From the NCBI GenBank assembly GCA_947846985.1, contig CANTUZ010000007.1:34538355-34602354 (forward strand): a stretch of DNA of 64,000 nucleotides, read 5' to 3'. The notes beneath the pieces were generated by a model. The model was not told where the DNA came from. It made no database searches and saw only the letters and a program-made list of their open reading frames with translations. Below are positions 40,401 to 52,732 of the stretch, piece by piece. This DNA is from Fratercula arctica (lineage: Eukaryota; Chordata; Aves; Charadriiformes; Alcidae). Positions within the stretch are counted from its first letter, which is position 1; every line of letters begins with the position of its first letter. Position numbers and translations under genes: made by a program.

Positions 40401-43400
40401 GTTGGGCCAGTCCTGGAGCCTGATACCAGGCTGTGCCACTGCACGCTGAACTGTGCTTATGGGGCTGGAAAATGGAGAAGAGAGAAGTTGTTGCAAGTTA
40501 CTGCTGTAACCTGCTGTAAATATTGGTTGGTATTTGGATAGAAGGGTGGTCAAGTCCCTGTGAGGAGCAGGGAGATACACAGGTATGTGTGATGCGCTTA
40601 ATTAAAGAGCAGCTCTTGCTTGAGAAGAAAGCCTTTGCTTCTAGGCCTTATTTCAAACCCTGCTGTGTCAGTTGACATCATGGATATTTTCATGAGGAGA
40701 CTCCTTGGAAACCTGTCCAAATTAACAGGTTGGGTGTTTTGTCGCAATTCCTAGTTATTGTGCAAATGCTGCTCTCGCAGCAGGCTCTAGTTCTGACATT
40801 TGAAACTCAGAGGGAAAAGGCTGAATCTCAGAAACGATCATCGATGCCAGGCTGGGGTGAGAGCTGGGCTGGGAAAACTCTGTGTGTAATTAACTGGAGA
40901 TTGATGGTTAAATCTATTTTCATTGGTAGTAAACCCAAATTTAAAATAAAGCTACTGATTATCACCAAAGGCAGTGGAGCTGTGCGTGTGCCTGAGGACG
41001 GAGTGTAGCTTGTGAAGGCAGGGTTAGGCTTTTCTCCTCTCTTGCTTTCCCTGTTTGCAGCATTCGTGCTTTTTTTTTACCCATTCAGACCCCAGGTGAC
41101 GGTGGTGGATCTGAAAGGAGGAAATCTGGGGATGGAGCTGCTCCCTGCGCATGTGGATGAGACTTCTGGTGTGGCAATGCTGAGGTGCTCTCTGCAATTC
41201 CTTATGTTTTCGTCTCAACGGAGCTATAGTCCAGTTGTCTCCTATGAGTTTCCCAGTCTTTCCCAGACATTCCTGCAAAGTTCTTGGGATAGTTATCACA
41301 GGAGAGGTGATTTGGGTAGGTCTTCTTGTCCAAAAATTGCATTATGTTCAACTTAAAAGATCTCTGTCAAAGTCTAAACTAAGTTATTAGCTGATGTGGC
41401 ACTCCATGCAACACTGAGCAAGAACTGTGCTGACTCCATATCCATGTGCTTTCAATTGCTGCTTGAAGGTAGGCCCCTCTGTGCCACAAAAAGCAGCATC
41501 ACTTTGTGCCACAGGATTTTGCTTCAGTGACTTGCTATTAAAATTATGTTGCTGGAATTTTAAATAAATAAATACTGCCCTTTCAAAACAAAATATTTCA
41601 ACATTACTTTATAACTGCTGTAGGTACACATCTCCCAAATAATTTTACTTACTTATGTTATGTATGCTGAAATTCACCTTTCCATGATTCACGTTGCTTA
41701 AATGCACATGCAGAAGAGGTACAAGAAATTTCTTTTGCTTAAACATCAGCCCTGGAGACTCATAATTTTCTTCCCATATTCAGAAAGAAATTTAATTTTA
41801 GCTTTTTCTAATACTCATCGACAATTAAGTGCTCCATGCACTGCGTTGTATTCTACAGGCCTGAAGATTTTCTGTTGGAAACAAAAGGAAAATCGATTTC
41901 AACAAATTCAGTTGTTGCCTTCTTATTAGGTTATGGTACTCAATGTAAATTAATGTTTTGAATTTATGTCATGGATCAATAGGTGCAATTATTGATTTGG
42001 GATGTATGAGGTAAAAAGTGAATGAATAAGTTTTTGTCTTTGTTTTTATAACATGAAAACATGTCAAAGTTTATTGAGCTGCAAGTTACTTTGTAATGAA
42101 CCTGAGGCAGAATCAGAAATACAAGAATAATGTTAGTCTGTTTATTTCTTGGATGCTGAGAGGATTTTCTTAAAATGCTAACTGACAGGCATCCCATTTT
42201 AGAAGTTTATTTAGAAACCTGGCGTGTAAGGGTTTGCTGTCTAATCACAGGTCCTGATGCCCATCCGATCTTCTGTGGGACTGGTTAAAAAGTGGGAAGT
42301 TACCTTGTGTACAATCCTTTTAATTGTGGTTTTGTGCCTTTTGTGTAAATTTGCTCAATTACAGGTGCTGGTAGAGCCGTGGCTATGCTGTGCTGATTCA
42401 GTAGTTCAGGGCTGATTTCAGGCTCTCGCTCACCTTATGGACAATGATACCTTGACTTGATATTGGCTGAAGGAGATGACTATTTCCACAAATGGTTAAA
42501 ATGCAGTAGCAGTGAGACTGGGAAAGTCAGGAAGTGGTGGAGACTGTTTAAGGTAAGCTATTGACCTCACTCTGAAGTGCAGATACCTTTCTGCTGATGG
42601 TGTTGCAGAGCAGCCAACTGCCCAGCAGAAGCATGAGGGTACCCATAGCATCACTGGGGGCTCCTACCAGGTGGAGGGAATGACCCTCGTGTGCCAGCAG
42701 GTGAGCATGGCTATTTCTTTCCATGGATCCTTACAAATAGTGGCTTGATGGTTGAGGAAGAAATCAGCCAAAACCAGCTGAGAAACAGAACACAGTTGCA
42801 TAATCATTTTTTTTCTGATATTAAAAGCATGAGGTCCTGTACACTGTGGCTGAGCTTGTTCTCTTCTGATAGTGTTTCATTTAAATAATAGAGCTGATTT
42901 GAATTGGAAAGACAGGTGTAGTGGTTTTATGAGGAGACTGCATCTCTGGCAGGAGGTAGAACACGGACATCAATTTGATTGTGGTAGGGTGGTTTGTGGT
43001 ATTCTGTGCATTGGTAATTTTATTATTTTTCTACTGCAGAGCTACCTCCAACCCTAATGGTCTGTCTTTATTGACCAGTTGCCACAATTGCTTTGTGTTA
43101 AAAACTAACAATGTTGATTCTACTTCTCTGATGATATGTGTACTAAATACGTCTATTAAGAACTCTCTAGAGTCAGATGTTACCTAAAGCAGGGTGTTGC
43201 TGACTCTATTTGCATACTGATCCCTGTAGTTCTGCATCAGATGCTTTGCTGCATGTTGCCCACCATTTCACTTCTAGCATTTGCGGAGTCCCATGAGCAT
43301 TTGTACTTTGTGTACAAAGTAAGGAGTGTTTGAGGCATACCTTAATCTTAAATGCAGAGGCAGAAAACAGGGATTATGGGCAATAATTCACTGTAATCAG

Positions 43401-44000
43401 GAGTACAATGCTACCGAGTTTAGTAAGCAGAAAAAAAAATGAATCAGTAAATAGCATCTTCTGCATGGCTGTTTTCTGAGATACAAAACTCTTTGGAAAA
43501 TTATGTATAGTGGTATTCAAGTGGCCTGAAGACCTGATCTGCTTAATATTTACCTTTAGCTCTCTCCGTATATCTGCCTTTGGAATATTGTACATAGGCT
43601 GACTGCATCGCTCTTCAGAAATCAGTATCTTTTCTGCATAAAAGGCTCAATGCAGTGTTGAACGTAGTCTGCCTTAACATGGTCAGAAAGCCTTCATCAG
43701 TAGAGGGAATTAAAGTAATACGGAGCTAAAACACCTGTTAACACACCACATAAAAATTAATCCTATCTTTTTCCTGGGCTGGAATTAAACCATTGCACTC
43801 TAAGTTATTCCAAGAGTTTTGAGTGGATGTGGTGTTTCTTCTTCAAAACTAGATGTTCGTGGTCTGGACTGGACGAAGCAACGTGAGTCACCTGTCATTC
43901 AGAGCCTGCCTGTGTGTGCCGAGGTGCAGGAGAGCTGACGAGAGAGTCTGCTTTGTAATTAGTGCAGCACGATGAGTTTGTGTTAAAGTACAGCTTTGCT
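34456..44000. other. 3' intergenic region, first part: no recognised gene
   Basis: I found no exon with homology or convincing paired splice sites on either strand. Visible features are the distal AATAAA near 34825, a POU/octamer-rich stretch near 37950-38030, an A-run near 40167-40181, and a short inverted repeat at 43304-43321. No CR1 fragment is visible here. Confidence 0.6.
34825..34830 (+). terminator. Distal AATAAA, possible alternative 3' end of SMARCA1
   Basis: A second canonical hexamer lies about 395 bases beyond the first. The downstream sequence is less U-rich. It may give a longer 3' UTR or may not be used. Confidence 0.3.
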
Positions 44001-44260
44001 AAGACTGTGTGAGGGGATTATGTACCTGTTTTTTCTGTGTTGTTTTTGGATGAAAGAAGGTGCCCACAACCTGAGATCAGCAGCAGTGCCAACTTGTCTA
44101 CGTGCATAATTTATTTTTGATTTAAAGAGCTTCGAGACCTTCATTTGAGGGTTGCTGTAGAAATTATTGTTCTCATTGGGAATTAGCTATAGTAATAAAA
44201 GCTGAGGAAAAACCAGTATTTTTACTGCTTTCATGAATTTGTGCCATTACTTTTAAAAAC

Positions 44261-44283
44261 GGGGGGGGGGGGGGGAGGGGGGG
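44261..44283 (+). repeat. Poly-G tract (G15-A-G7)
   Basis: An almost uninterrupted run of G on the + strand in AT-rich surroundings. It could form a G-quadruplex and is likely to vary in length or be error-prone in assembly. Confidence 0.95.
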
Positions 44284-47200
44284 AACCCAAACAGGGAGAA
44301 GAGTTGATTGAGGACATACTACCCTTGATCAAATGGAGGCAGAGCCCTGCTGGCAGGAAACCTATTAAAATAAAAGACAAAATAAGATAGTCAGTTTTGT
44401 CAGATGGGGACCACATTCCTGTTGGAGATCAAAGGATTCACATCAATCACAGCAGTAGTAGCTGCAGGTTGTATGTAGTGGGGCCTGTGCAAAGACTGAA
44501 GTTTGTGTCTCTGCCTTAGATAGATAGAAATAGATACCGATATCTTGGCAAAGAGTCAGTGGTATCATAAGAAAAAGTGTATGTGAGCTCATTTATAAAA
44601 GCTTGGTAGGTGTTTTACCTATTGAAGCAAAGTTCTGGAGCTATCTAAGGTTTGCTATATTTTCCAAATGCAAAAGTGAAGAGAACATCCGCTTCCAGCT
44701 TACCAGTCACCTAATAGTCACCAAAAGAAAAAGACTGCACTTAACTTCTCTTGTTTGGTGTTTTTTCTGAGTTTGACTGCAGCAAAACTGACATTTATCT
44801 GTTCGCTCAGAGCCATTTGATGTTCTGTCTGAAGAGACTGTTGGCTTTTTCTAGAAGGCTTTCGGTACTGCTTGGTCTCCTTCATCTCCTTCACTGTACT
44901 GTTTTGTGTGTAGGACTGTCTTTTGCTCCTTCTGTGCAGTGTCTGCTGCCCTTGGCCAGGATCTAGACTGGTTCCTTGACAGTATTTCAGAAAGCCTCAA
45001 AATCAAAACAGTAATTCTGTTTTGCAAGCACCGGTCTTTTAACGGACATGTTCTGTTCATCGTTTTTATTTGTTGAAGACAGAATTTTGTCCTCTGGGTA
45101 CCACTCTACCTCAAACATTTTTTTCCGCTGTCAAAAGCAGAAATGTTGATAAAATTAAGTGGAGTTTGTCAAGGGGCTTCACAGGTGTTCCCAGGATGCC
45201 TTTGTTTTGCATATTCATATAACTCAAACTCTGCAAAGAAGCCTGTGTAGCTCTTTGATCTGTGTGTTTTGCAGAATCGTCTCTGCCAACCCACGGAAAT
45301 TATTGTAGCCCACAGCACAAAGCTGTGTCTTTCTAATTTCAAACAATAGCTGCTTATGTTCCTAGTTATGGGGCAGTCAGATTTCTGGTTGAATTCCCTG
45401 TGCTGCATAAAAGGTAGGTATCACCCCCCCTTCTCAATAATAGCAGCTGGCAGTCATTTCTTGTTTATTTCATCAGAATGAAATAAAAATCAGTGTTTTG
45501 GAATGAAAGTGATTCTTAAAACCCAGGACCCCCTGGGGTAGTCCTTGGCCACTGTGGCAAGTCTTTATTATCCTACGGCTGCCAGTGGTGGTTACATGCA
45601 GTCTCCTGCTACTGGAGCTACTCTTAACTGACTCAAGAGCATTGAGCAGAATTCCAGAGTGAACTCAAGACTTAGTTTTACTTTTAAATCTGATCACACA
45701 GTCCAGCCTACTTTGCTTATGTTTAGTGCTGATGGACTTGTACCTAGGTTCTCTGAAAGTGTGGATACAGATGGATACCAACAGTGGATTGGATTTTCTG
45801 TTCTTTCCAATAGCTCCTTTGATCAAATTCAGCAGAATTTCTCTGGTGGTGGCTGTAGAGAACTGAGTTTGTGGTGTCTAGATGCTGTCTCAAGATTGAT
45901 GTAGAAATGATAGTTCCTTTTCCAAGTGTGAGGTCTCGCGTACACCTGAGTTGGGTAAAAACACATAGAAACCACATAAAACGTCTGTGTTCACATGCGA
46001 TAGGCTTGTGCAGCCATGACAATGGCAAGAAGCGCTCTAAGACTGGAATCAGTGTAATTGCAAGTTGTTGGAGTGCTTGTAAGGTCCCTGGTTGTGCCTG
46101 CAGGATTTGTATGGTCTTTGTGCCCAGGCAAGGCTGGGGACCAGCCTGGACCTTTGAATAGCAGCGCAGGACTGCGAACTGGGATGCTGCCACACATTTC
46201 TAGCTCTCCTCTGTGACTGCAGCAAACTCCTTCCTCTGCAGCCTTTCTGCTCTTTCTCTCCCCTGCTAAGGTCTGTTTAAATTTCCTGTAGGGTTAGGAT
46301 GGATATTTATCTCTGTGTTAAAGTAGCACTGAGCAAAGTGGCCTATGATCTTGGCTAGGATCTCTAGATGCTGATGTAATATTAATAAGAGCCTTGTAAT
46401 AAGTTTCAGTGTTTATAGTTCTTTCCAATTCATGTCTGTTCTGAGTAGTTCACACTTATCAGGGCCTTAGCTACATATAAAAATAAGTAATTGATTTGCT
46501 TCCTATTGAATAAATGACATGCCGGTGGAATGATTAATGAATAAGAAATCATGAGCATCATTGGCACACAAATGGGAATCATCATTCCTCTTAACAAATT
46601 TTTTTTCTAGTTGGGTTTAGCTTTCCTTTGGGAATTACAGTTTCACTAATTTAACAAAACCGCCCCATAAATAACTCATCAGTTTTTATAAATGTCGGTT
46701 AAAGAAATCTGTATTGAAGTACTGGGAAATGACACTTCTAGAAGAAACACTGCTGCAAATAATGGGAAAATTGCAGATGTATTTTATACCTCTTCTGAAA
46801 ATCAAAAGGTCTCATAAATACAGTCTGTAAAAATGTCTGTGGAAGAGTTAACATAACTGTACAAGCAATAAGCCTGACCTTTCAGTGTAATTTATTTTAG
46901 ATTTGCTCAATCCTTTTTTATTAAAACTAGCACATCTGAAGCAGAATTAAATCCTATTATACCGGCTCTATGATTGTATCAATTTTTCTCTGCCATGGCA
47001 CACTTTATTAAAAGTTATTTTGTTTCATATTGGCTAACGCAATCAAGGGAGTAAATGAGGTTTTGTGGTCTTTGGTAGAGAAAGAAGCATGTGGTTTCTG
47101 TCCTTGATAGCAGTGTAAATTACCATCAGGCACAGCTGAGTTGGAGCCCTACAACAATCAGTTCAGTGCACTCTTGCTGGCTGGTGGCAAGACACATGTC

Positions 47201-50200
47201 CCCATCCTGTCCTAGTGTCTGCACTGGTCTGTGGCTGGGTTATACAGAGGCAGCTGCATTTCATGTTTGTGCCTTCCTGTTAGCAAAAATCTTCCTATGA
47301 ACTAGATACCAAATCCTTGGAGAACCTATTTATATCAGATGGGGAGCCTGGAAATGAAAAATATACTTCTCGGTTTCATGTGGCAGGTTCACCATACATC
47401 TCAACCTCACAAAAACAAAGGTGTGCTTAAGTCAGGCTAAAACAGCACAGGGAGTATTATATCTTGGTTACTCAACTTGAGGTCATTCTCATAGGCTGGA
47501 AGTTGTGCCAATCACTCAACTTAAAATCCAAGTAAACTAAGTTTTCACTAGTTATGCAAGGGTTAAAAGCAGTGCATACATCTATAAAGTCTTAGCTTCG
47601 GTAGTGTCTCTATTAATATGAATCTGGGATTGATGAGAAGAGTTGCTTTGGGTCTGGCAATGCTGGTATTTGCACCAGTGTCAGTGTCCCAGGACCACAA
47701 TGGCAGTGCCAGCTGTGCACTGATACAGAAATCTGCATAGTGGTGAAGCTTAGCCCGCTCTGAACATCCCCAGCACAGGTGTTGTCCTGATCTACTGGGC
47801 TTGATTTGATGTGCTATCGAGACTTCTGGACTCTCTTCACTATTACTTCTGTGACAGAGAAAGAATTATTCTAAAGGAAGAAATTGTAAGGCAATGTAGC
47901 TCTTGTGTGACTGGAAAATACATGTAGTTAATGAAGAGGGAAAGAGCCCGAGTGTATCTGTCCTTAAAGGAAATCACTTAAAGCTAAAGGCTGGTCTGAA
48001 GCACTTGGCATAATGCAGGGCACAGACATGACCTAAGAAGACTTCTACCTCTGTTTTTCATGAGGATTTGTGACTGCTATGACTGTTTGGAGGTCCATGA
48101 GCTCCCAGAAACACAGAGCTGGCAGTCTGGTGTCCTTATTAGCTCTGTGGATACATACGGGAGGGATAAGCTGAGCTGTTTACATTCATAGCAGGTTTGC
48201 AGTTCTGTTTTGCACCTCTCCTGGGCACAATACCTCTGAGACATGAGCAATGTTCTTACTCCTTTTGATAGCCAAAGAAATCAAGGTTTTATGGGTTTAT
48301 ATCTATTTCAATGGGAAATAGGTGGTGGGACAAGGAATGCAGAGTTATGTAGTGCTGCATTGAGTCTCCTTCTGGCAGCCCAGAAGCTCTCCAAAAGCTT
48401 TCTGGCTCTTTACTCAGGATTATCTGATGATAATTTATATATATATATGTATGTTAGGTTTCCTTCCTCTTTTCCCATTATCTCACTGGCTTGCCTCTGT
48501 TTCTGCCTACTACACAGTCCTGTGTTCCAACGCGAAATCATCGGTTACCACCAGTGGAGCAGTCTGTTTAGTGTTTCTAGTCCCTGAACTGATTTGGGTA
48601 CGCCTTTGTTCCGAACAAGGATGTGTGCTCATAAATATCGCCTGTCTGTGTTTGATCCCTCTCTTGTCTTTTAGTGGAGCCCGTTTTTCATGCTGACTGT
48701 TGCGTTTGCTGTAGAACCCAGTACTTATTGAAGCACCAGTGTATTTGCTGCCCTTGTGTGGATTTGGTCATTTTTCCCCTTAATTTCTTGCAGTGCAGTT
48801 AAGTTGGATTGAAAGAAGGGGATTTACATGAAGCCAAGTATTTTTCTAGGTTTAAAGCCTATCCAGTGCTTTTTAACTGACCAAGATCTAGAGCACTTTG
48901 GAGTATTTACAGCTTCCGTTTAATGGGCTGTTTACAATTTTAGTACCAGCCTCAGGAGCCTTGCTGAGCATATGTCCATGCTTATGACATGTTTACAGTG
49001 AATAATAAGAACTGACACATTTTGCGTGTACAGGTTAATGCCCTCAAATCAGGTGCTATAAATTGTTTTAGGTGGGTAGCTGGGGCAAGAGCCTTTTCCC
49101 CATCTGCTTTGTGTTTTATATAGCATTAGGGCAAGATTTGGCAAACATGCGAGTTCATTTTTCGCTTCCTCTACTCATTGCAGGCAAAGTGCAATATTGC
49201 CTTTCTCTTCCCCCAGTCTATGCATACGACACAGAAGATGTTAAGAGACATGGCTGGAGCTATCCTGAAAGGATGTACTTTGTAGGAGAAAATCATCAGA
49301 ATAGCCTCAGAGCAGCTCTTGGACCTTTGAGGATCATGTTGGTATCTGCCGCTCGGCTGTAGGAGGCCCCAAAGCTGGGAGCATGCAGCAGCCTCTCTCC
49401 CTTCCCTCTCCAGTGTCTTCCCTTCCCTGCAGAGCACTGCATTCAGCACAGCCCTTCTCTGTGTCTGGCTGCAATGCTTTTATTAGTGCTGTGATTTTTG
49501 CGAGGGTCCTGAGAGCAGCCTTCGTGAGAGCAGTAGTCTTCTCCCTAAGACAAAGTGTCTCAAGTTCTGGCCGTAAAACCAGTTTTCCAATTTGGAAAAT
49601 CTCAAATAGCCTTCTGCCTTTAAACTACAGTAAGTGTGTTATCTCACAGGAGTAAAAGCAACTTAATATGCGTATCAGGTATGGAATGAGGCCTCTGGGC
49701 AGTGTTACTGGCAGTGTGGGACTACATAAAGGAAAAATGGCTTATTGCTTATTTCCATCTGCCCACAGCTGACCTTTCCAGGTGCAATGTGTTTTGTCTG
49801 GTGCATCTGGAAGTGCTCCAAAACTGCAGTCTCCTAGGCTTTGGGACTGTACATATTTCTTTAGTGAAACCCAAATATCTGCAAATAGGAAAAAAGGAGA
49901 AACTTTTAGAGGGGAATAGCCTATTCACCACTGAATCAGATCTTAGTTTTTAACAGGTGTTGGGTTATAAATGCTGCTTTGAACATTCACTTAGAACAAA
50001 TTTAATTCAGGTGACAAGTAATGAGCTGATAAGCCTCGATGCCTTGAAATCTTCTGTTTTGTTACTGAACGACTGTATTACAGCCAGCTCAAGACCAGAC
50101 TTTCCTTTATGGAAAGGAAATTCGGGAAGCGTGAGTGTTTGCTGCTCACTACACTTGCCCAGTCCTTGGCCTCACCGCTGAGACACTCAGTAGTGTTACT

Positions 50201-50274
50201 TGGAGTGAAGGCACAACCACAAAACTCATTTCACATGGACCATTGAACAACCATTAGACATTAAAAGTTTTCAG

Positions 50275-50345
50275 GCCCTACTCCCAGATGGAATTTGAAC
50301 CAGTGACTTGGAGGTGAAATGCACTGCTGCAATCCTCTGGAGCCT
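50275..50345 (-). repeat. Possible ancient tRNA-derived SINE fragment
   Basis: On the minus strand, GGTTCAAATTCC (50301-50290) resembles an RNA polymerase III B box. It is preceded by CACCTCCAAGTCACT and followed by ATCTGGGAGTAGGG, a style typical of old tRNA-derived SINEs. No convincing A box is seen. The family is not identified. Confidence 0.25.
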
Positions 50346-52710
50346 GCAGAGTGTTTGTGTTCATCCTGCAGAGCACTTTTTCTGTATCAAAAAGCAAATT
50401 AATCTGTCACTGAGACTAATCCTGTTTGTCTCAGAAGTAAGCACAATTTTCAAATATGGAGGGACTATTTGAGACTATTTTTACATTCTGAGTTTCAAAT
50501 GTCAGAAAAAATTTCTTTGTATCTATTTGGTTATGCTTTTCTCTATGAAAAATCAGGCGAGTACTTTTTGACCTAGATGACTTTTATGTGAGTAAAAAGG
50601 TGGACAACAGTGATTCCCTCTGACAATGTAGGAGCCTTTCCCTTCCAACAGGCAACTTTTTTTTTTTTTCCTAATTTAGAAGTAGAACACACAGAAAAAA
50701 GTTATGGCCATAAATGCCCCACACCCCTTAACACTTTTGAAGCTGGTAGTTATGCCAGCAAGTGGACCCAACTGTCATCCCAATTGCTGTGGGCTTTGCT
50801 TCTCTTTCAGAATCTAGTGTCCCCTTTCAGGTCAGGGAAGACTTGGAGAGGCAGACAATTAGAGAGGCAGTTGCAAAACTGCGAAAGTCTTCCTCTTATG
50901 ACAGTTTCCAGCTTTTTTTGGGCTGTTGGCACTACGTTAAGGTAAATGTAGGCACATTGGTTTATTACATCAGTAGACTTGGTCTTACACTGCTAAGACT
51001 ACACAAATGATCTACTTGGACACCTTGTCTGCTACAAGGCTCATGGCTGAAGAACCTGATCTTCTGAACACAGCCCAGTTTCAATGCACATTTTTGAGTG
51101 GAATATTAGACGGTGGCTTACTGCTAAGGGAGCCCATCTTCTGATGTCTCTGGGCAACATAGGGTAGAGAAGCTGTTTGTATTTCTGTAGTTTATATCAA
51201 ATGTCAGTGATGACATGTGCATAAAAATAATTAGTTAAATAAATACTCAGGTGTTGATGTTCTGGCAGGAGATAGCCAAGGGAATTATCTTTATGCAAAA
51301 GGACAATTTAAGTTGAGGGATAATCAATGCCAAATCTACCATTACCATTGATTTAGGCATAATTAGTTTGGATGAAGACAGAAGACTATCATTAAAAATA
51401 ATAAATTGAAGAATGGCATCTAATTTAACAGGCAGAAGCCTCCATCAAAGATGTCTGAGGAAGGTGTTTTGATCCTCCTGCACCGATTAGGTGACTTGAT
51501 GCTGTGACTGGTTTGCAATGTGGTTGGGTACTGGTGCTGTGCTACAGGAAAACTGTCCTGACTCTTCCAGGACAGCATTAACCAGCTTGTTTTTTGTGCT
51601 ATATTTGGAGAGTTTTGCACTGAAACAACCTTTCTGACCTGTTACTATGTTAGGGATTTAATGTGTTTCCTTTACAACTCATTTTAAGATTGGCTTTGAT
51701 TTTTGGATCTTCTACTAGTTTTTAAAGTCTCATATAGCCACTCCTTGTGCTGAGCTTTTGTAACTGGCTCAGAACTAACCTCAATTTCTTTGTATTGCCC
51801 TTTCATTGGTACATAGTTTGAAACTCTTTCCCCTTACCCAATGGGCCAGGCTTTCTGTGAACTCTGTTCCCCGCTTGCCCTCCAGCTTGTTTACCATCTG
51901 TAAAGTGAAGCCCAGTGTAGTCATGGGGTCCCCTAATCTCCTGGAGAACGTGTGGGGCAGGTCCAGGTTCACAGATGATGTGTGTTATAGACTCAGCTAC
52001 AGTGAAATCCCAGACTTTATTCTTTCTCATGCTATAGCAGCTTATGTGTTCAGTAACAGAGATCTCCAGTCATGACTTCTGCATTAGCTGAAGTGCTGGT
52101 TATGCCACTAACATTTTGCTTGTCTGTTGAGCAGCCAGTACAGGTACCCCACTGTAGCTGGCTCTGTAGGATGCCAAGCAACCTTACAGCTGGTAAATCA
52201 GCACCTAGTCTTATTTTGCAGGGCAGGGAATGGGGATAAAATCACCATAGTTAAAGTGTAGCTGTGTTGACTGTAGACTGATGCCCTTTGTTTATCAGGA
52301 GCTACGATGTGGCGAGAAGGGTGCAGCCTTCCCACGTACCACCTCTCTGAAGAGATGGCTGTGGTGAATTGATGCCGCTTGTGCAGCATCATGTCATTCT
52401 CATCCACCTCCTGATGGATACTGTTGCAAACTGTCAGCAGTCCAGGGAAGCAACAAAAAGGAGTTACACCTATGTGAAATCTGTGTGCATGATGCGTGTT
52501 CACAGGGGAGGATGGAACTAACGATATGCTGGAAAACAGTGTGACAAAAAGGAATTTGAGAATCACAGGGAAGAAGTTGTTGAGAACAAATTTCTTCCAA
52601 GGTGAGTGTGGTTTTCCACTCTAACCATCTACACTCTGCTTGGGACTGTGCTTTTACCTCAATTTACCAACATTTTCTATGTTTTTCCACAATGAGCTGC
52701 TGACCCTGCA

Positions 52711-52732
52711 CTTGATAGCAACTTGATAGCAA
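52711..52732 (+). repeat. Short tandem duplication, 11-bp period
   Basis: CTTGATAGCAA is present twice head to tail. No function is suggested. Confidence 0.9.

Noticed and set aside
41012..41356. Hydrophobic-start open frame resembling a secreted protein
   Set aside because: The frame begins with GTG rather than ATG, and downstream residues match no family; the hydrophobic start comes from a pyrimidine-rich stretch.
45744..46193. 149-codon minus-strand open frame
   Set aside because: No homology, domain or splice context is recognised; it overlaps other open frames in several phases, as random sequence does.
52198..52566. 122-codon minus-strand open frame
   Set aside because: No recognisable protein similarity, and it lies in an intergenic area without splice or promoter support.
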